A program made the position numbers and the translations under genes. From Oehlia diaphana (lineage: Eukaryota > Glomeromycota > Glomeromycetes > Glomerales > Glomeraceae), in assembly GCA_003833135.1 (NCBI GenBank), contig QZLH01000292.1, positions 46,744 through 110,743 on the forward strand: a stretch of DNA of 64,000 nucleotides, in the 5' to 3' direction. Numbering within the stretch: position 1 is the first letter of the stretch; each line of letters begins with the position of its first letter. Of this stretch, positions 12,605 through 23,500 are shown piece after piece. The notes beneath the pieces are model-generated. The model saw only the letters and a list, made by a program, of their open reading frames with translations, searched no databases and had not been told where the DNA came from.

Positions 12605-13327
12605 ATGATGTCAATAACAAGAAAACCATCATTATCTGATATCTTAAACAATGAAACTTCATATCCATATTCACTTGATGATTTTGCTACTTTCCTCGAT
12701 CAAACATATTGTCTTGAAAATTTAGAATTTTATACGGCCGTAAGAAGATATACTTATTATGCTTATAATTTTTATAATTATTCTTCCTCTCCTATGTCTT
12801 CAAGTCTTGATTCAGACTCAATCTTGGAATCTCCTTTAGTTGACCCTAATTATGAAGATGATTCTTCTTTACGTGGTGACGCTCCTGCTCATCTTAATTT
12901 TCTTAAACAAAAATTACATGATTTAATATCAACTTATATTTTACCAAATTCACCAAAAGAAATTAATATTCCTGCTGAAACTAGAGATGATTTATTAGCT
13001 AACGTATTTCAATATAATAATTATCATCCTTCAATATTTGATAATGTAAAAGATCAAATTTATGAATTAATGGAATCTTCAAGTTTCAATCAATTCTTGG
13101 TAGAAGCTGGTAATATAGAATTAAGAATGTCAAGTGAAAGTGAGAGTTGTCAAGAAGATTCTGATCATTCTTCTGTATCTGGAAGTGGTAAAAGTACTTC
13201 TAATAATAATACTAAAAGTAAACATCTAAGAAGATTTAGTGGTTTGAAATTAAAAGAAAAATATAGAAAATTATTAAAAACAACCACTCATACATCAACA
13301 AAAAGTCGAAATAGTTTCTTATTATAA
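12605..13327 (+). CDS. RGS-domain protein (regulator of G-protein signalling)
   Basis: Single-exon frame of 240 residues, starting at the first of two ATGs in tandem. The RGS fold is recognisable in two parts. The first is residues 20-49, containing YSLDDFATFLDQTYCLENLE, the classical F-x-x-F-L-x-x-x-x-x-x-E-N-L-x-F pattern. The second is residues 97-168, with FLKQKLHDLISTYI, the loop INIPAETRDDLL and the terminal helix DQIYELMESSSFNQFL. The intervening 45 residues are a Ser/Asp-rich insertion. The C-terminal 60 residues are Ser-rich and then strongly basic. RGS proteins speed GTP hydrolysis by G-alpha subunits. No membrane segment or signal peptide is seen. An A-rich leader directly precedes the ATG. 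Confidence 0.85.
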   Translation: MMSITRKPSLSDILNNETSYPYSLDDFATFLDQTYCLENLEFYTAVRRYTYYAYNFYNYSSSPMSSSLDSDSILESPLVDPNYEDDSSLRGDAPAHLNFLKQKLHDLISTYILPNSPKEINIPAETRDDLLANVFQYNNYHPSIFDNVKDQIYELMESSSFNQFLVEAGNIELRMSSESESCQEDSDHSSVSGSGKSTSNNNTKSKHLRRFSGLKLKEKYRKLLKTTTHTSTKSRNSFLL

Positions 13328-14144
13328 AAAAAAGTTTTTTATTATATTATTATATTATTTTTATATAACATACACACACACACACCAACCAATCAAACCA
13401 CACACAAAAAATGAATATTCGCTTTTTTTTTTTATTTATTTACATATTACTATTCGTAATTTATTATAAACGAACCTAACGACGGACTATTTTTTTTCTG
13501 TTTAAAATGTTTTTAGATTTTTTTTATCGGCATTAATTTTTTTCTTTTTGCATTTGAAAAATCTTTTTTTTTGTAATATATATTTTTTTTTTTTTTTTCT
13601 TTTTAAATTAATCCTTTGTACAGTTTAATAGATTTTTTACATATTTTTATATATGTAATCCCCCTCAAAAAAAAATTTCATTGTGATACCTTCCCAATAG
13701 TTTAAGCAACAAAAATTAAAAGTATTAAATAGGCATAACCAAAATAAAAAAAATAAAATTATCTACATTACCCTTAAATCCGAATATAATCTTAAGCTTC
13801 ATTATTGAAAAATGTTTCGTATTTATTATTTTGGAATCAAAACCATATTTACCTATATTTACTATAAAAAAATTATACGCCTACCCAACCACACACACTT
13901 TTTTAAATATATAGAAAGATTTGTTTTTAAATATAATGTAATTAATTTAGATAAAAACAATACCAACACGACGAAATTCTTTGATTTCAATATGAAATAA
14001 AAAAATATTTGATATATTTTTTATTTTAATTACTATTTTGTATTTATTGAACTATGAAAATGTAAATAATGATGTGTCCCATTATCATAAAATGATTTAA
14101 TATTTGTATGTAAGTACGCACTCACGCATATGCATCTTCTATCA
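13328..14144. other. Intergenic region between RGS gene and CENP-O gene (convergent)
   Basis: This holds the 3' ends of both genes. There is a (CA)n-like tract at 13371-13385 and several T-runs, and no further gene is seen. Confidence 0.5.
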
Positions 14145-15643
14145 TCAGGAATCTCGAGTTCCAAAGACCGTTTCGAACGCATCAGTTAATTTTGATTGTA
14201 AAAATTCCCGTTCACGTTTTTGTAATCTTTTACGCTTATTCTCTGTGCCTACATGTGTATACATGTGTAAAAAAAATATTAGTTCATATAGTTCTTATTT
14301 AACCATTATGTTTTATAGTTTACCTTCTCTAGTTAGGTAAATTACGGCATTTGTAGGAATGAAAGATGTCAAATTTTCATATGTCAAGTTAATATCCACA
14401 CGATCGTTGCTAAGAAAATTAATATATTACGTATTCGGTGAGTTAGAAATTAATATTGTGAGTTAACATATTACGTCTACAAAAAAAATCCACGAAAACA
14501 ATGATAAATTTTTTACTCACTTATCCTTTAATAAAATAGTGAATTCTATAGAAGAATAAGCATTGTTGACTCTTGGTTTACGATTTAATTTATTATTGGT
14601 TATAGTTCGTACTTCTTCGCGTCTCATTACGAACGCTTGCAAATAATTATCAACCATATTTGCAAATTTCTATAATTGATGAGGATGTTTCATTAATAAG
14701 AATATGTTTCAATTAGAATTCTTGATACTTTGAACGAACTAATATTTCAAAAAGAAAAATATTTACATTCATATCCTTGTTTAGATATTTAGCTTCCAAC
14801 TCGTCTAGTGGAATGAAATGTGGTAAGGTATGTCTAAAAATACTTAATTGTTCATTCTCTTGATTTTGATCCAAAAAAATATAATAAGGTTCAAGATACT
14901 TTGCTATATAAATAAAAAGATTTATCGTTAATCAAGTAAACGAGAAAGAAAAGAAAACAGAAAAAGTTGATTAATAACCATTATAAAAAGTTTCAAATCT
15001 TAATCCAATACGGTTTTCTTTTACAGGAAAAATTGTCTTGCCAGTTAATCGATATGCGTTCAAAATTTTTTGATATTCACGTTCCTCACTATCTTGTAAT
15101 ATCTCTTTCATCATCTAACGTTCATATATAAAAAAAAAAATAATAAATCTCTTACAATGGAGGTAACTTTTATAAAGAATTAATATTTAAAAAAATCTTA
15201 CATGATCCTGTAATTCATTTTGATCCATGTTCATACTATCATTAATATTTTCTTTATCAATGACATAACGCAAACTTTGTGAATTTTTAAAATTTTCAAA
15301 TATTAATTTCTTCTCATCGCGTTCTTTCTCAAGTTTTTGAACTAAAAAGAAAATTTAGTTTATTAAGTTTAGTTCAAGAAAATATTTTTTTGTTCTATTT
15401 ATATATTTAGAATAAAAATTTGTTTACATACGTTCATTTCTCAGTTCTACTATATTAAAATTCTCATATTCTTTCAAAAGAGGATCGTTAAAAACGTCGT
15501 TAGTATTTGATGAATCTCTGAGGAATTTAACTTTCTTTGAACTATATAATTTAAAACTCTTACATTAGAATATTTATGTTGAGTAAATTATAAATGATGA
15601 AAGTCTAGTACCTTGATGAGCCTTTTCTATAAATTTTAGACAT
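14145..15643 (-). CDS. CENP-O/Mcm21-like kinetochore protein, eight exons
   Basis: Exons, in order of transcription: 15643-15612, 15541-15432, 15341-15202, 15114-14979, 14903-14767, 14669-14521, 14409-14324, 14248-14145. All introns are GT-AG and the frame closes at 298 codons (297 residues). The N-terminus (MSKIYRKGSS) is basic, and exon 3 is charged and probably coiled coil (LQKLEKERDEKKLIFENF). Exons 4-5 read AYRLTGKTIFPVKENRIGLR, then ETFYNAKYLEPYYIFL and FRHTLPHFIPLDELEAKYL. These are hallmarks of the CENP-O/Mcm21 domain: the R-L-T-G-[KR]-T strand, the Y-x-E-P-Y-Y strand, and H-x-x-P-x-F-I-P-L-x-x-L-x-x-x-Y-L. The protein belongs to the COMA/CCAN inner-kinetochore complex that links centromeric chromatin to microtubule-binding complexes. 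The family match is from memory of motifs. Confidence 0.75.
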
Positions 15644-16239
15644 TGAGGATCGCGCTCTTTGTGTAAATTTTAGGAAATGAAACCGACGCGTGCAAAGTAC
15701 ATTACAATAATAGATTAAAACAGCGAAATGGCGTATCACGTGATTATTTGGATTTAATAAATTTGCCCCAATTTTGCCCGAGATATTTTTTGGGCGGAAT
15801 TAACTCAAAACTAGAAAAAAATTTCGAAAATCATTTTTCTGTATTTTTTGTATTTTTTCATTGATTTTTATCAAAATATCAACCTACTTTACACATGAAA
15901 GAAAGTTACAAAACTAATATAGAAAATTCTGAAAATAATAGCCGATAACAAGATTTAACTTGTTACAATCGCGATTTTTCGAGTTATAAAGAAGTGAACA
16001 AAATGAACCAGATTTAAAACTAGTCTTTGACTTGATTTTTTTCGGAGACCGGTAAATAAAATACATAAATTAATCAAACAGGAATAATGCATTATGTTTG
16101 TTTACAATTAAATTACATTGTTATGGTGGTATTACCAGCAGGTTCGAGTTCTATATCCGGATTTCTGATCAAAATTAGGTTTACTTGTATTTTTAGCCAA
16201 AGTTATTTACTATCAATTAATAATTACAAGATTTTATAA

Positions 16240-16269
16240 CCCTCTTTAGATCAACCCTCTTTAGATCAA
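16240..16269. repeat. 15-bp tandem duplication
   Basis: AACCCTCTTTAGATC occurs twice back to back. It is probably a replication slip. Confidence 0.7.
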
Positions 16270-17111
16270 AAAAAAAGGACAAATCAAAGGAATTTATTCT
16301 TATTCAAATGGTTTGCATATTATTATTAAGTCTCAATATTTTTACTCTATACTCTAATGAAAAATTCGTTCAAATATTGCACCAATATCGTTAAAATTTG
16401 TTCACGATGAAAGTGAAAGAGACGACGAAGATTTGGTAGATTTGATATACTGTATATTATTTATGAAATCCTTGACCTTTTTTTCCACGGTACCCATTGA
16501 CTTACTACGAAGTTCAAACATTAAAATGATTCAACGGTGTAGGTTGATAATAATTGAGAAAATGGATCTTCACATTATAATAGTTATGACTTTAAATTAT
16601 TATATCGATCAAGTCAAGATGAGAATGACAGATATCCCGAACAATCGATAATCCAACAAAAGATTGACTACTCATTACAAATTTGAGTTGATAATTATAT
16701 TATTTGATTGACTGAGAAATTCAAATCATTTAAATCTAATCATTGGTTTATAAATGTAATAAGAAGAAAAATGAACGTTACAGGAACAAATCTTAAAGGA
16801 AAATCCGATTGTAGAGAATTCCGAACTAATAAAGATGCTAAAATCAAAGGTTGTGCTCATACATAATAAATGGGAAAATTATATAGGAAAAATCATTTGA
16901 ATTGCATTTCAAATTACTGTTGACTTTGAAAGCGCAATTTCTAACGTTTCCAAAGTCATTAGGTGTCTATTAAGTCGAGAACTTTAGAAGTTGGAGAACC
17001 AGGGATTGATTTTTCTTGTATTTGTCCCCTTGATAAAAATATTGCAAGTACAAGCTTTAGCAAAAATGAATTAATTTTTTCATAGTAATATTATAGTAAC
17101 TGATTGTAATA

Positions 17112-17132
17112 ATATCGGTCTTCGACCGATAT
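17112..17132. repeat. Perfect hairpin, 9-bp stem, TTC loop
   Basis: ATATCGGTC-TTC-GACCGATAT is a perfect palindrome around TTC. It has the same geometry as the hairpin at 56423-56443 and is similar to the shorter one at 55020-55034. Confidence 0.75.
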
Positions 17133-17154
17133 CTCTCTTCCTCCCTATAAAAAA

Positions 17155-17310
17155 TTTTATGCTCTTTCTGTAAAAACTCCGTAAAAATGAGTCTTTAGCG
17201 GATCCATTCACGGAAAATGTAAATAATTCGATAAATCCGTGATATAAGGATATTAATTCCGGAAATATGAGCCTTTTACGAAAAAAAGATGAACAAATAG
17301 GAATTAATAC
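17155..17310. repeat. Dispersed CCGTAAAAATGAG/TTCACGGAAAATG repeat, copy 1
   Basis: The sequence order CTGTAAAAACTCCGTAAAAA, then CATTCACGGAAAATG, then TTAATTCCGGAAATATGAGC is shared with copy 2 at 17522-17670. Both copies give similar minus-strand frames (about 107 and 89 codons) sharing SFLRSFY and FFRK-LIF-ELI, but these appear to be repeat translations and not genes. Confidence 0.6.
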
Positions 17311-17422
17311 TATTAATGTCTCACAAAAATACAGGACATGCTTATTCCTAATCGACCGAACAGTAACTGATTTTCGCTTTTTTATTAAAAAAGAATCACA
17401 CATGAATTAAAAATTCGGACTA

Positions 17423-17446
17423 CTGCTGCTGCTGCTGCTGCTGCTG
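17423..17446. repeat. (CTG)8 microsatellite
   Basis: Eight CTG units lie between the two copies of the dispersed repeat. On the minus strand they would encode poly-Gln. Confidence 0.9.
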
Positions 17447-17521
17447 CTTCGTGATTGTGAACGCCGACGTGTAATGAATAATAACAATTATCATTATTGA
17501 AGTTGAACTATTTAGAAGTGT

Positions 17522-17670
17522 CTTACTGTAAAAACTCCGTAAAAATGAGCCTTTCACGGATTCATTCACGGAAAATGATAAATTCCGATATAAGGTTATT
17601 AATTCCGAAAATATGAGCTTTTTACGGAAAAAAGATGGAATATAAAAAACGGATTGACTTTTTTTACAGG
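17522..17670. repeat. Dispersed CCGTAAAAATGAG/TTCACGGAAAATG repeat, copy 2
   Basis: Direct repeat of the element at 17155-17310 with about 80% identity by eye. A related, partly inverted version is seen at 54650-54860. The family could be a decayed non-autonomous transposon, but termini were not defined. Confidence 0.6.
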
Positions 17671-18164
17671 GATGAGCCATATAAAACATATAAAAACCTG
17701 GGTTAAAAGGACCAACCTCCTATATTTGATCTATTAATCTAATGAGGTTGCATTAAACAGAAGCTTTCACTTAATTTATATATTTTAAAAATATTGTTGC
17801 TTTTCTAAGGAATGCCTAACAACATCACCATATTCCAAGCCCATAATCAATCATTCGCGTATTATGCACAAGTACTTTTTTTTACATTGACAATCCTAAT
17901 TTTTCGGATTGTTGTTTGGTGAAACAATTTTTATATCACTTTGTAACAAAACTTTGTAACCTTGAGATCTCACTAGATATCTTAAGTCGCAGTTTTGTTT
18001 ATTCCGAAAATTCTTCGGAGGTTACGTTGCCATATCCGGATAATTTTATTTTGAATCTACAATCTGTTGTTGTTTTGTACTTGTTAATAATATATACACA
18101 TGGATGGTAAATGAACCACTTATAATTTCCTGAAAAAAATTAAATTTTTTTTTTTTTTTACCTC

Positions 18165-19814
18165 TTGAATTTCATCAATTTACCTTTTGTCTCATCAAAG
18201 ATGATATTCACATTAATATTCGCTACAATAATATTATATATCATACAATTTTATTATAAATATTTTACAAGAGTAAATCCATTACCTGGTCCAATTCCAT
18301 TACCAATAATAGGAAATTTGAAATTATCAGTATTTAGGAATGCAGATAAATTTTTTAGTGAACTTAAAAGAAAATATGGAGATATTTGTGAAATAATGCT
18401 TTCGGGAAAACGTATAATCATATTAAGTAATCCAAAAGATTTCAATAAAATGTTTACTATGTCTACCAAATCACCTTATACAACTCGTTTTCCAATGTCA
18501 GGTGGATTAGCAGATATTTTCCCACCAACTTTTGGAGTATCATCAAATAAAGATATAAAATCTTGGAGATATAATAGACATTTATTTGTACAAGTTGTCA
18601 TGTCATCACCTTACTTACAAGGAGTTTTAAATTGGACAAATAAATGCTTTTTTGAACTAGAATCTTATTTGAATGATTTATATATGATAAATGAAAATAC
18701 TCCAAGAAAAATAGATTTAAACAAATGGATAGTTAGATTTACGAGTGATGTTACTGCTGTATTAACATTTGGTGAAAGAGCTTATACAATGATGGCTTAT
18801 TATGAAGTTTTATCTAAAGAGGATAATAGAAAACGTTCTACTGAAATAAAGTTGGTTTCATATAATACCGTCGAAAAATCCGAAAAATTTATTGAATCCT
18901 TTAAAATTTATTTAGGAGGTGGAACGTTTTTTATTGTTGTACCAAGATTATTTCGTAATTATTTTCCTGGATTAAAAGGTAAAACTCAAAGATTATATGC
19001 TAATCGGGATTATTTATACAATGCATTTTCTGAACTCATTACACAACGTCGTAAAGAAATTGAAAATGAATCTATTGATGAAACTATCAATAGAAGAGAT
19101 ATGTTATCCTCATTAATTATATCTAATACTGAGAGAGATACAAAAAGAAAGGATTCTAATTCACATTCGGAAAATGAATTACATAATAAGCCTATGACTG
19201 ACGAACAAATTCGTTTTAATTTGATCGATGCTTTCTCAGGTAGTTCAGATACGACATCAAATTTTATTTCTATCTTAATTTATTATATAACAAAATATCC
19301 AGAAGTTAAGAAAAAAATCTTTGATGAAATTGATAATATATTTAATGGTGATATTACTCGTCCTGTAACTCAAAATGACATCAAGGAATTAAAATATTGT
19401 CCTGCTGTAATTAGAGAAGTTTCAAGATTTCATCCTATTCTTCCAACGATACCTCGGTATATAACTGAACCTGATAATTTAGCTGGTTATAATTGGTCCG
19501 CTGGTACTCAATTTTATTTTAATATTACTGGAATACTTCAACATCCTTCTTATTGGGAAGATCCTGAAAAATTTATTCCTGAAAGATTTTTTGACGACCA
19601 ATTAAATAAAGATTTACGAAATTTATTATTTGGTTTTGGTGTTCGTAATTGTCCTGGTTATAAATCTTCTATGATCGAATTGCAATGTTTTTTGTGTCTT
19701 TTATTTAGAAAGTATGATATAGAATTAGTTGATCCTAATGTTCCATTGAAAACTGTCATAGGATTCCTAACAGCTTGTCTTGAGTTACCTGTCAGGATTA
19801 AATTGAGAAAGTAG
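18165..19814 (+). CDS. Cytochrome P450 monooxygenase
   Basis: Single-exon frame of 549 residues, a normal P450 length. A membrane anchor lies at residues 12-29, followed by the proline hinge PLPGPIPLPIIGNL (39-52). The I-helix oxygen-activation motif is SGSSDTTS (358-365), the K-helix E-x-x-R is E418-V-S-R421, and the PERF motif is IPERF (471-475). The haem-binding loop FGFGVRNCPG (489-498) supplies the axial thiolate Cys496. The protein is expected on the cytosolic face of the endoplasmic reticulum and needs a P450 reductase. Substrate cannot be told, since fungal P450s of this shape oxidise sterols, fatty acids or xenobiotics. The first ATG follows a 13-nt T run. A second in-frame ATG twelve codons on (residue 13) could also serve as start, leaving a shorter N-terminus. 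Confidence 0.93.
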   Translation: MNFINLPFVSSKMIFTLIFATIILYIIQFYYKYFTRVNPLPGPIPLPIIGNLKLSVFRNADKFFSELKRKYGDICEIMLSGKRIIILSNPKDFNKMFTMSTKSPYTTRFPMSGGLADIFPPTFGVSSNKDIKSWRYNRHLFVQVVMSSPYLQGVLNWTNKCFFELESYLNDLYMINENTPRKIDLNKWIVRFTSDVTAVLTFGERAYTMMAYYEVLSKEDNRKRSTEIKLVSYNTVEKSEKFIESFKIYLGGGTFFIVVPRLFRNYFPGLKGKTQRLYANRDYLYNAFSELITQRRKEIENESIDETINRRDMLSSLIISNTERDTKRKDSNSHSENELHNKPMTDEQIRFNLIDAFSGSSDTTSNFISILIYYITKYPEVKKKIFDEIDNIFNGDITRPVTQNDIKELKYCPAVIREVSRFHPILPTIPRYITEPDNLAGYNWSAGTQFYFNITGILQHPSYWEDPEKFIPERFFDDQLNKDLRNLLFGFGVRNCPGYKSSMIELQCFLCLLFRKYDIELVDPNVPLKTVIGFLTACLELPVRIKLRK

Positions 19815-20585
19815 AATTTCAACTTATATATGAAAGAAAGGATTTTATTTAGTTATTTTTGATTAGGGGTAAAAGTCAGGTGAAGGGGATTAATTAGTAA
19901 TAACGAAATTAAGTATTTAAATAAAGCGATTTACAAAAATTGAAACAAAGTAATACAAGACAATATATGCTATACTAAATACAATATAAAAAACTCCCCT
20001 ACCTCACGATTTACAAAATAAAGAGGGAGTATGCATTATCACACCACCGAAAATTAAATAGCGTGTTGGTTACATTTTTGTATCCGCGTAACTTCCTTAC
20101 CCTTTTTTTATCCGTCAATTTATTAAAAAACGTCATAATGATTATTGTATAACACATAAGGCATATTGTATCTTTCCTTTTTTGCTTGTTTACATTTTCG
20201 TATTAAAAAAAAAAAAAAAAAATAACTGGAGTTTCTACTTTCCTCTCACCCATTACAAAAATTTTAATTACGTTATTTTGAAAATTGAGAAAGTCATTTT
20301 AATTCTAATGTTATTTGTATGATTAAAGTTTATATTTAAAAGGTATTATTATGTTCGAAAATTGTTCCAATCCAATTTCATTAATAGCCAAATTGATCCA
20401 ATTTAATTACTCAACATTAAGCCTTGAATTTAGATTCCGACAACGTAGTATAAGGTAATTTGATAGAATATTTAATATGATGATGTGATCATTATTTATT
20501 CCTTTTTTGGTTTTAAAATTATTTTATTTTTATTTTTACTCTTTGATTTTTTAAATTTTAAATTTTTTTTGTTTTTAGTGACTAA
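19815..20585. other. Intergenic region between P450 and formin
   Basis: No gene seen. A 17-nt A run lies at 20206-20222. The last 100 bp before the formin start is T-rich, as for other genes here. Confidence 0.5.
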
Positions 20586-23500
20586 ATGGATTGTTCTTTA
20601 CCTACCGATAATTCTCAAAACACTTCTAAATCGAATAATAATCCTATATCATTAGGTGACATTGATAGTGAACAATTATTTGATCCAAATATTTTTGGGA
20701 CTTGGTTAAATGAAATAGGAAATAATGATCATTCAAATTCGAATAGTCCTAAAACTATGGTAGATTGTAATAATGTAATTACAGAACTTCAATATTCCGA
20801 CTTATCGATAATTCCAGAACAAGATGAAGAATCAAATAATTTATATGATAATACACCGGTATTTTTAAATGAACTCCTTTTTTTTAAAAAAAAAAATAAA
20901 ATAACTAATTGATCAAATTTATTTAGAATAAAACGATTATACGTGGTTCATCGCGTAACATGTTACATAATAAAAGAACATTGTTAGAGCAAAATAAGGC
21001 TCTCAAGAAATCGAACAATATAGTTAATTCAACACAATTGAAACAAAATATAAATAATGATAAAGACATTAATTATAATAATAATAATAACATATCACCG
21101 TTAAAAACTAATTTGCGTGATATAATAGCTGTTAATGGAAATGGAGTGGATTCGAATAAGAGTCCAACATCAAATGGACCTTCGGTTAATTCAGACCAAG
21201 GCTTACATTCTCTGACTTCTGTACAATCTCAATCACAATCAAGTTCAAAAGGATTTTTTAGTTCATGGTTTGGTTTATCATCTACAAAGGTTGAAGGAAC
21301 TCCGGAATTTTATGTAGAAAAATTGTTACAGAAGAGTATTTCATCAAAACCATTAGCAGAAAGGTTACAGTCATTACGTGTAACATTAACTACGGCAAAA
21401 TTATCGTGGATAAAAGATTTTATAGATTGTGATGGATTGGCAGCATTGGAAAATGTTCTAGAGAGATATACAACAGGAACAAAGAGAGCTATTTCAAGAA
21501 ATTCTGATCATGATGATAGAATTCAATCAGAATGCATTCGATGTTTAAGAGTCCTTTTAAACACAGAGGTTGTTAATTTATTCTTATATATTATTGTTTT
21601 TTTATTAATTAAATGAATTTTATTCTCATATTTTTTCCTCTTCCTTGATACTTTAGTCTGGGTTTAATCAAGTTTTAAAATCTCCATCATTAATAAATAG
21701 TATAGTATTTTGTCTTCACACACCAAATAATAAATTAAGATCACACGTAGCGGATGTATTAGCAGCCATATGTGTAATGTCTCTAGAAGGTCATCAATTT
21801 GCATTATCAGCATTTTCAGATTTTAAACAATTTCATGAAGAAAAGTTTAGATTTCAATATTTAGTTGAAAGTTTGAGAGGAAACAAAGAAGAGGAAGAAA
21901 GTAGTGCATTTATGGAATATAAAACTGCTTCTTTACGTTTAATTAATGCCATTGTTAATTCACCTGAAGAAGTTGAAGAGAGAATGTTATTAAGAGATGA
22001 ATTTCATAGGAGAGGATTATCAGAATTATTTGCCGTACGTGATGTGTTTTTTTTTGTATGGGGAATATATGTATATATTAATATATATATATATTTTTTT
22101 AAAAAAAATTAATTTAATTAATTTAATTTTATTTTAGATTTTTAAGACTTCTAATCCGCCTGAATTATTGTTGAATCAGATTTATTTATATGAAGAAGAA
22201 AATCAAGATGATTTAGATGAATTATATGAAAAAGTTCATGATCTTGTAAGAGATGCAAAGTATGTTGTTCGAATCTATTGAGTTTCTTTTCCTTTAGAAA
22301 TATATTATATTATATTATTCAATCGATTTTGTTTAACTTTATATTCATTATTCTTTATAGTGATCCTATTTCTATAATTGTTGGACTTATAAGACAAGTT
22401 GAACATGACTATGATTTATATTTAAGAGTCACTGAAACTCTTAAAAATTTATTAAAAATTGCTTGTAATGATCCAGGAGAGGAAGAGTACGTATTATTTT
22501 TCTTTATTTGAACGGGAATTTATTCTTAAAAAAAAATTATGCTTAAAAATGAATTGATTATAAATATAATTTTTTAGAAATTCTCAAAATGATACTTGGA
22601 ACATTATTGAATTATTTATTAAAAGAATAAGTTCCGTAACAAATATCAAAGAAGGTATTATTAAAGTTCATATTTCATTAGATCAAATATAATAGATAAA
22701 CGCATCAAGTAATTAATTTATTTTAATTTGTTAGAATGGCAAAGTTTTTTAAACAGATTTCATGATTCAATTGATGATATAACTGGACAATATACGATAA
22801 TTAATGAAAATATAACAAATGATCAAATTGACAAAATGAGAAATAAATTAAATGAGTTAGAATCTAAGGTTTGATTTAAAACCAAAAAAATGATTTTTTT
22901 TATGATAATTATGTTCTATTTTTTATTTACTAAATTATTATTATTATTATTATTAGGTTGAGATTTTAAAAAAAGAAAAAGATGAAGCGTTAAAACAAGC
23001 AAAATTAAATTTAAATCAAGAAACTTCAAAGACAACAACCATAGATAATTTATCATCAGATGAAATTTCTGTTAATAATGAACAACCTGTTAATGTTTTA
23101 ATAGATAATAATTTAATAAAAGATAAATCTAATGAATCTAATGAGAACAATAAATCTGATAGTAATTTAGAATTGACATCCATGATAATTTCTTCAATAT
23201 CTTCACCTTTAACGCCTTCGCCAGATGAAGAACCTAAATCAATTTCACCACCGAGTAAGATAGACATTCCACCACCACCACCTCCTCCACCACCGCCACC
23301 TAGTGTAGGAGTTCCACCTCCACCACCTCCACCGCCCAGTGTAGGAGCTCCGCCGCCACCGCCACCGCCTCCACCTCCTCCTCCACCTCCTCCACCGCCC
23401 AGTGTAGGAGCCAGTGTAGGAGCTCCACCACCTCCACCTCCACCACCTCCACCGCCCGGTGTAGGAGCTCCACCACCACCTCCTCCACCTCCACCACCTC

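Larger units (their letters stand above)
15644..18164. other. Intergenic region with dispersed repeats
   Basis: No intact gene. 15640-16240 is ordinary A+T-rich upstream sequence of CENP-O. A 15-bp tandem duplication, a small hairpin, a CTG microsatellite and two copies of a CCGTAAA/TTCACGG-rich repeat are listed separately. A frame of 72 codons at 16433-16651 matches nothing that I recognise. Confidence 0.5.

Noticed and set aside
14104..14340. Plus-strand frame of 78 codons
   Set aside because: Opposite the last two exons of the CENP-O gene, whose reading frame and splice sites are far better supported.
16140..16165. GGTTCGAGTTC resembling a tRNA T-loop
   Set aside because: No acceptor, D- or anticodon stems could be formed around it.
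16433..16651. Plus-strand frame of 72 codons near the CENP-O gene
   Set aside because: No recognisable motif, repeat or paralogue. Likely chance in A+T-rich DNA.
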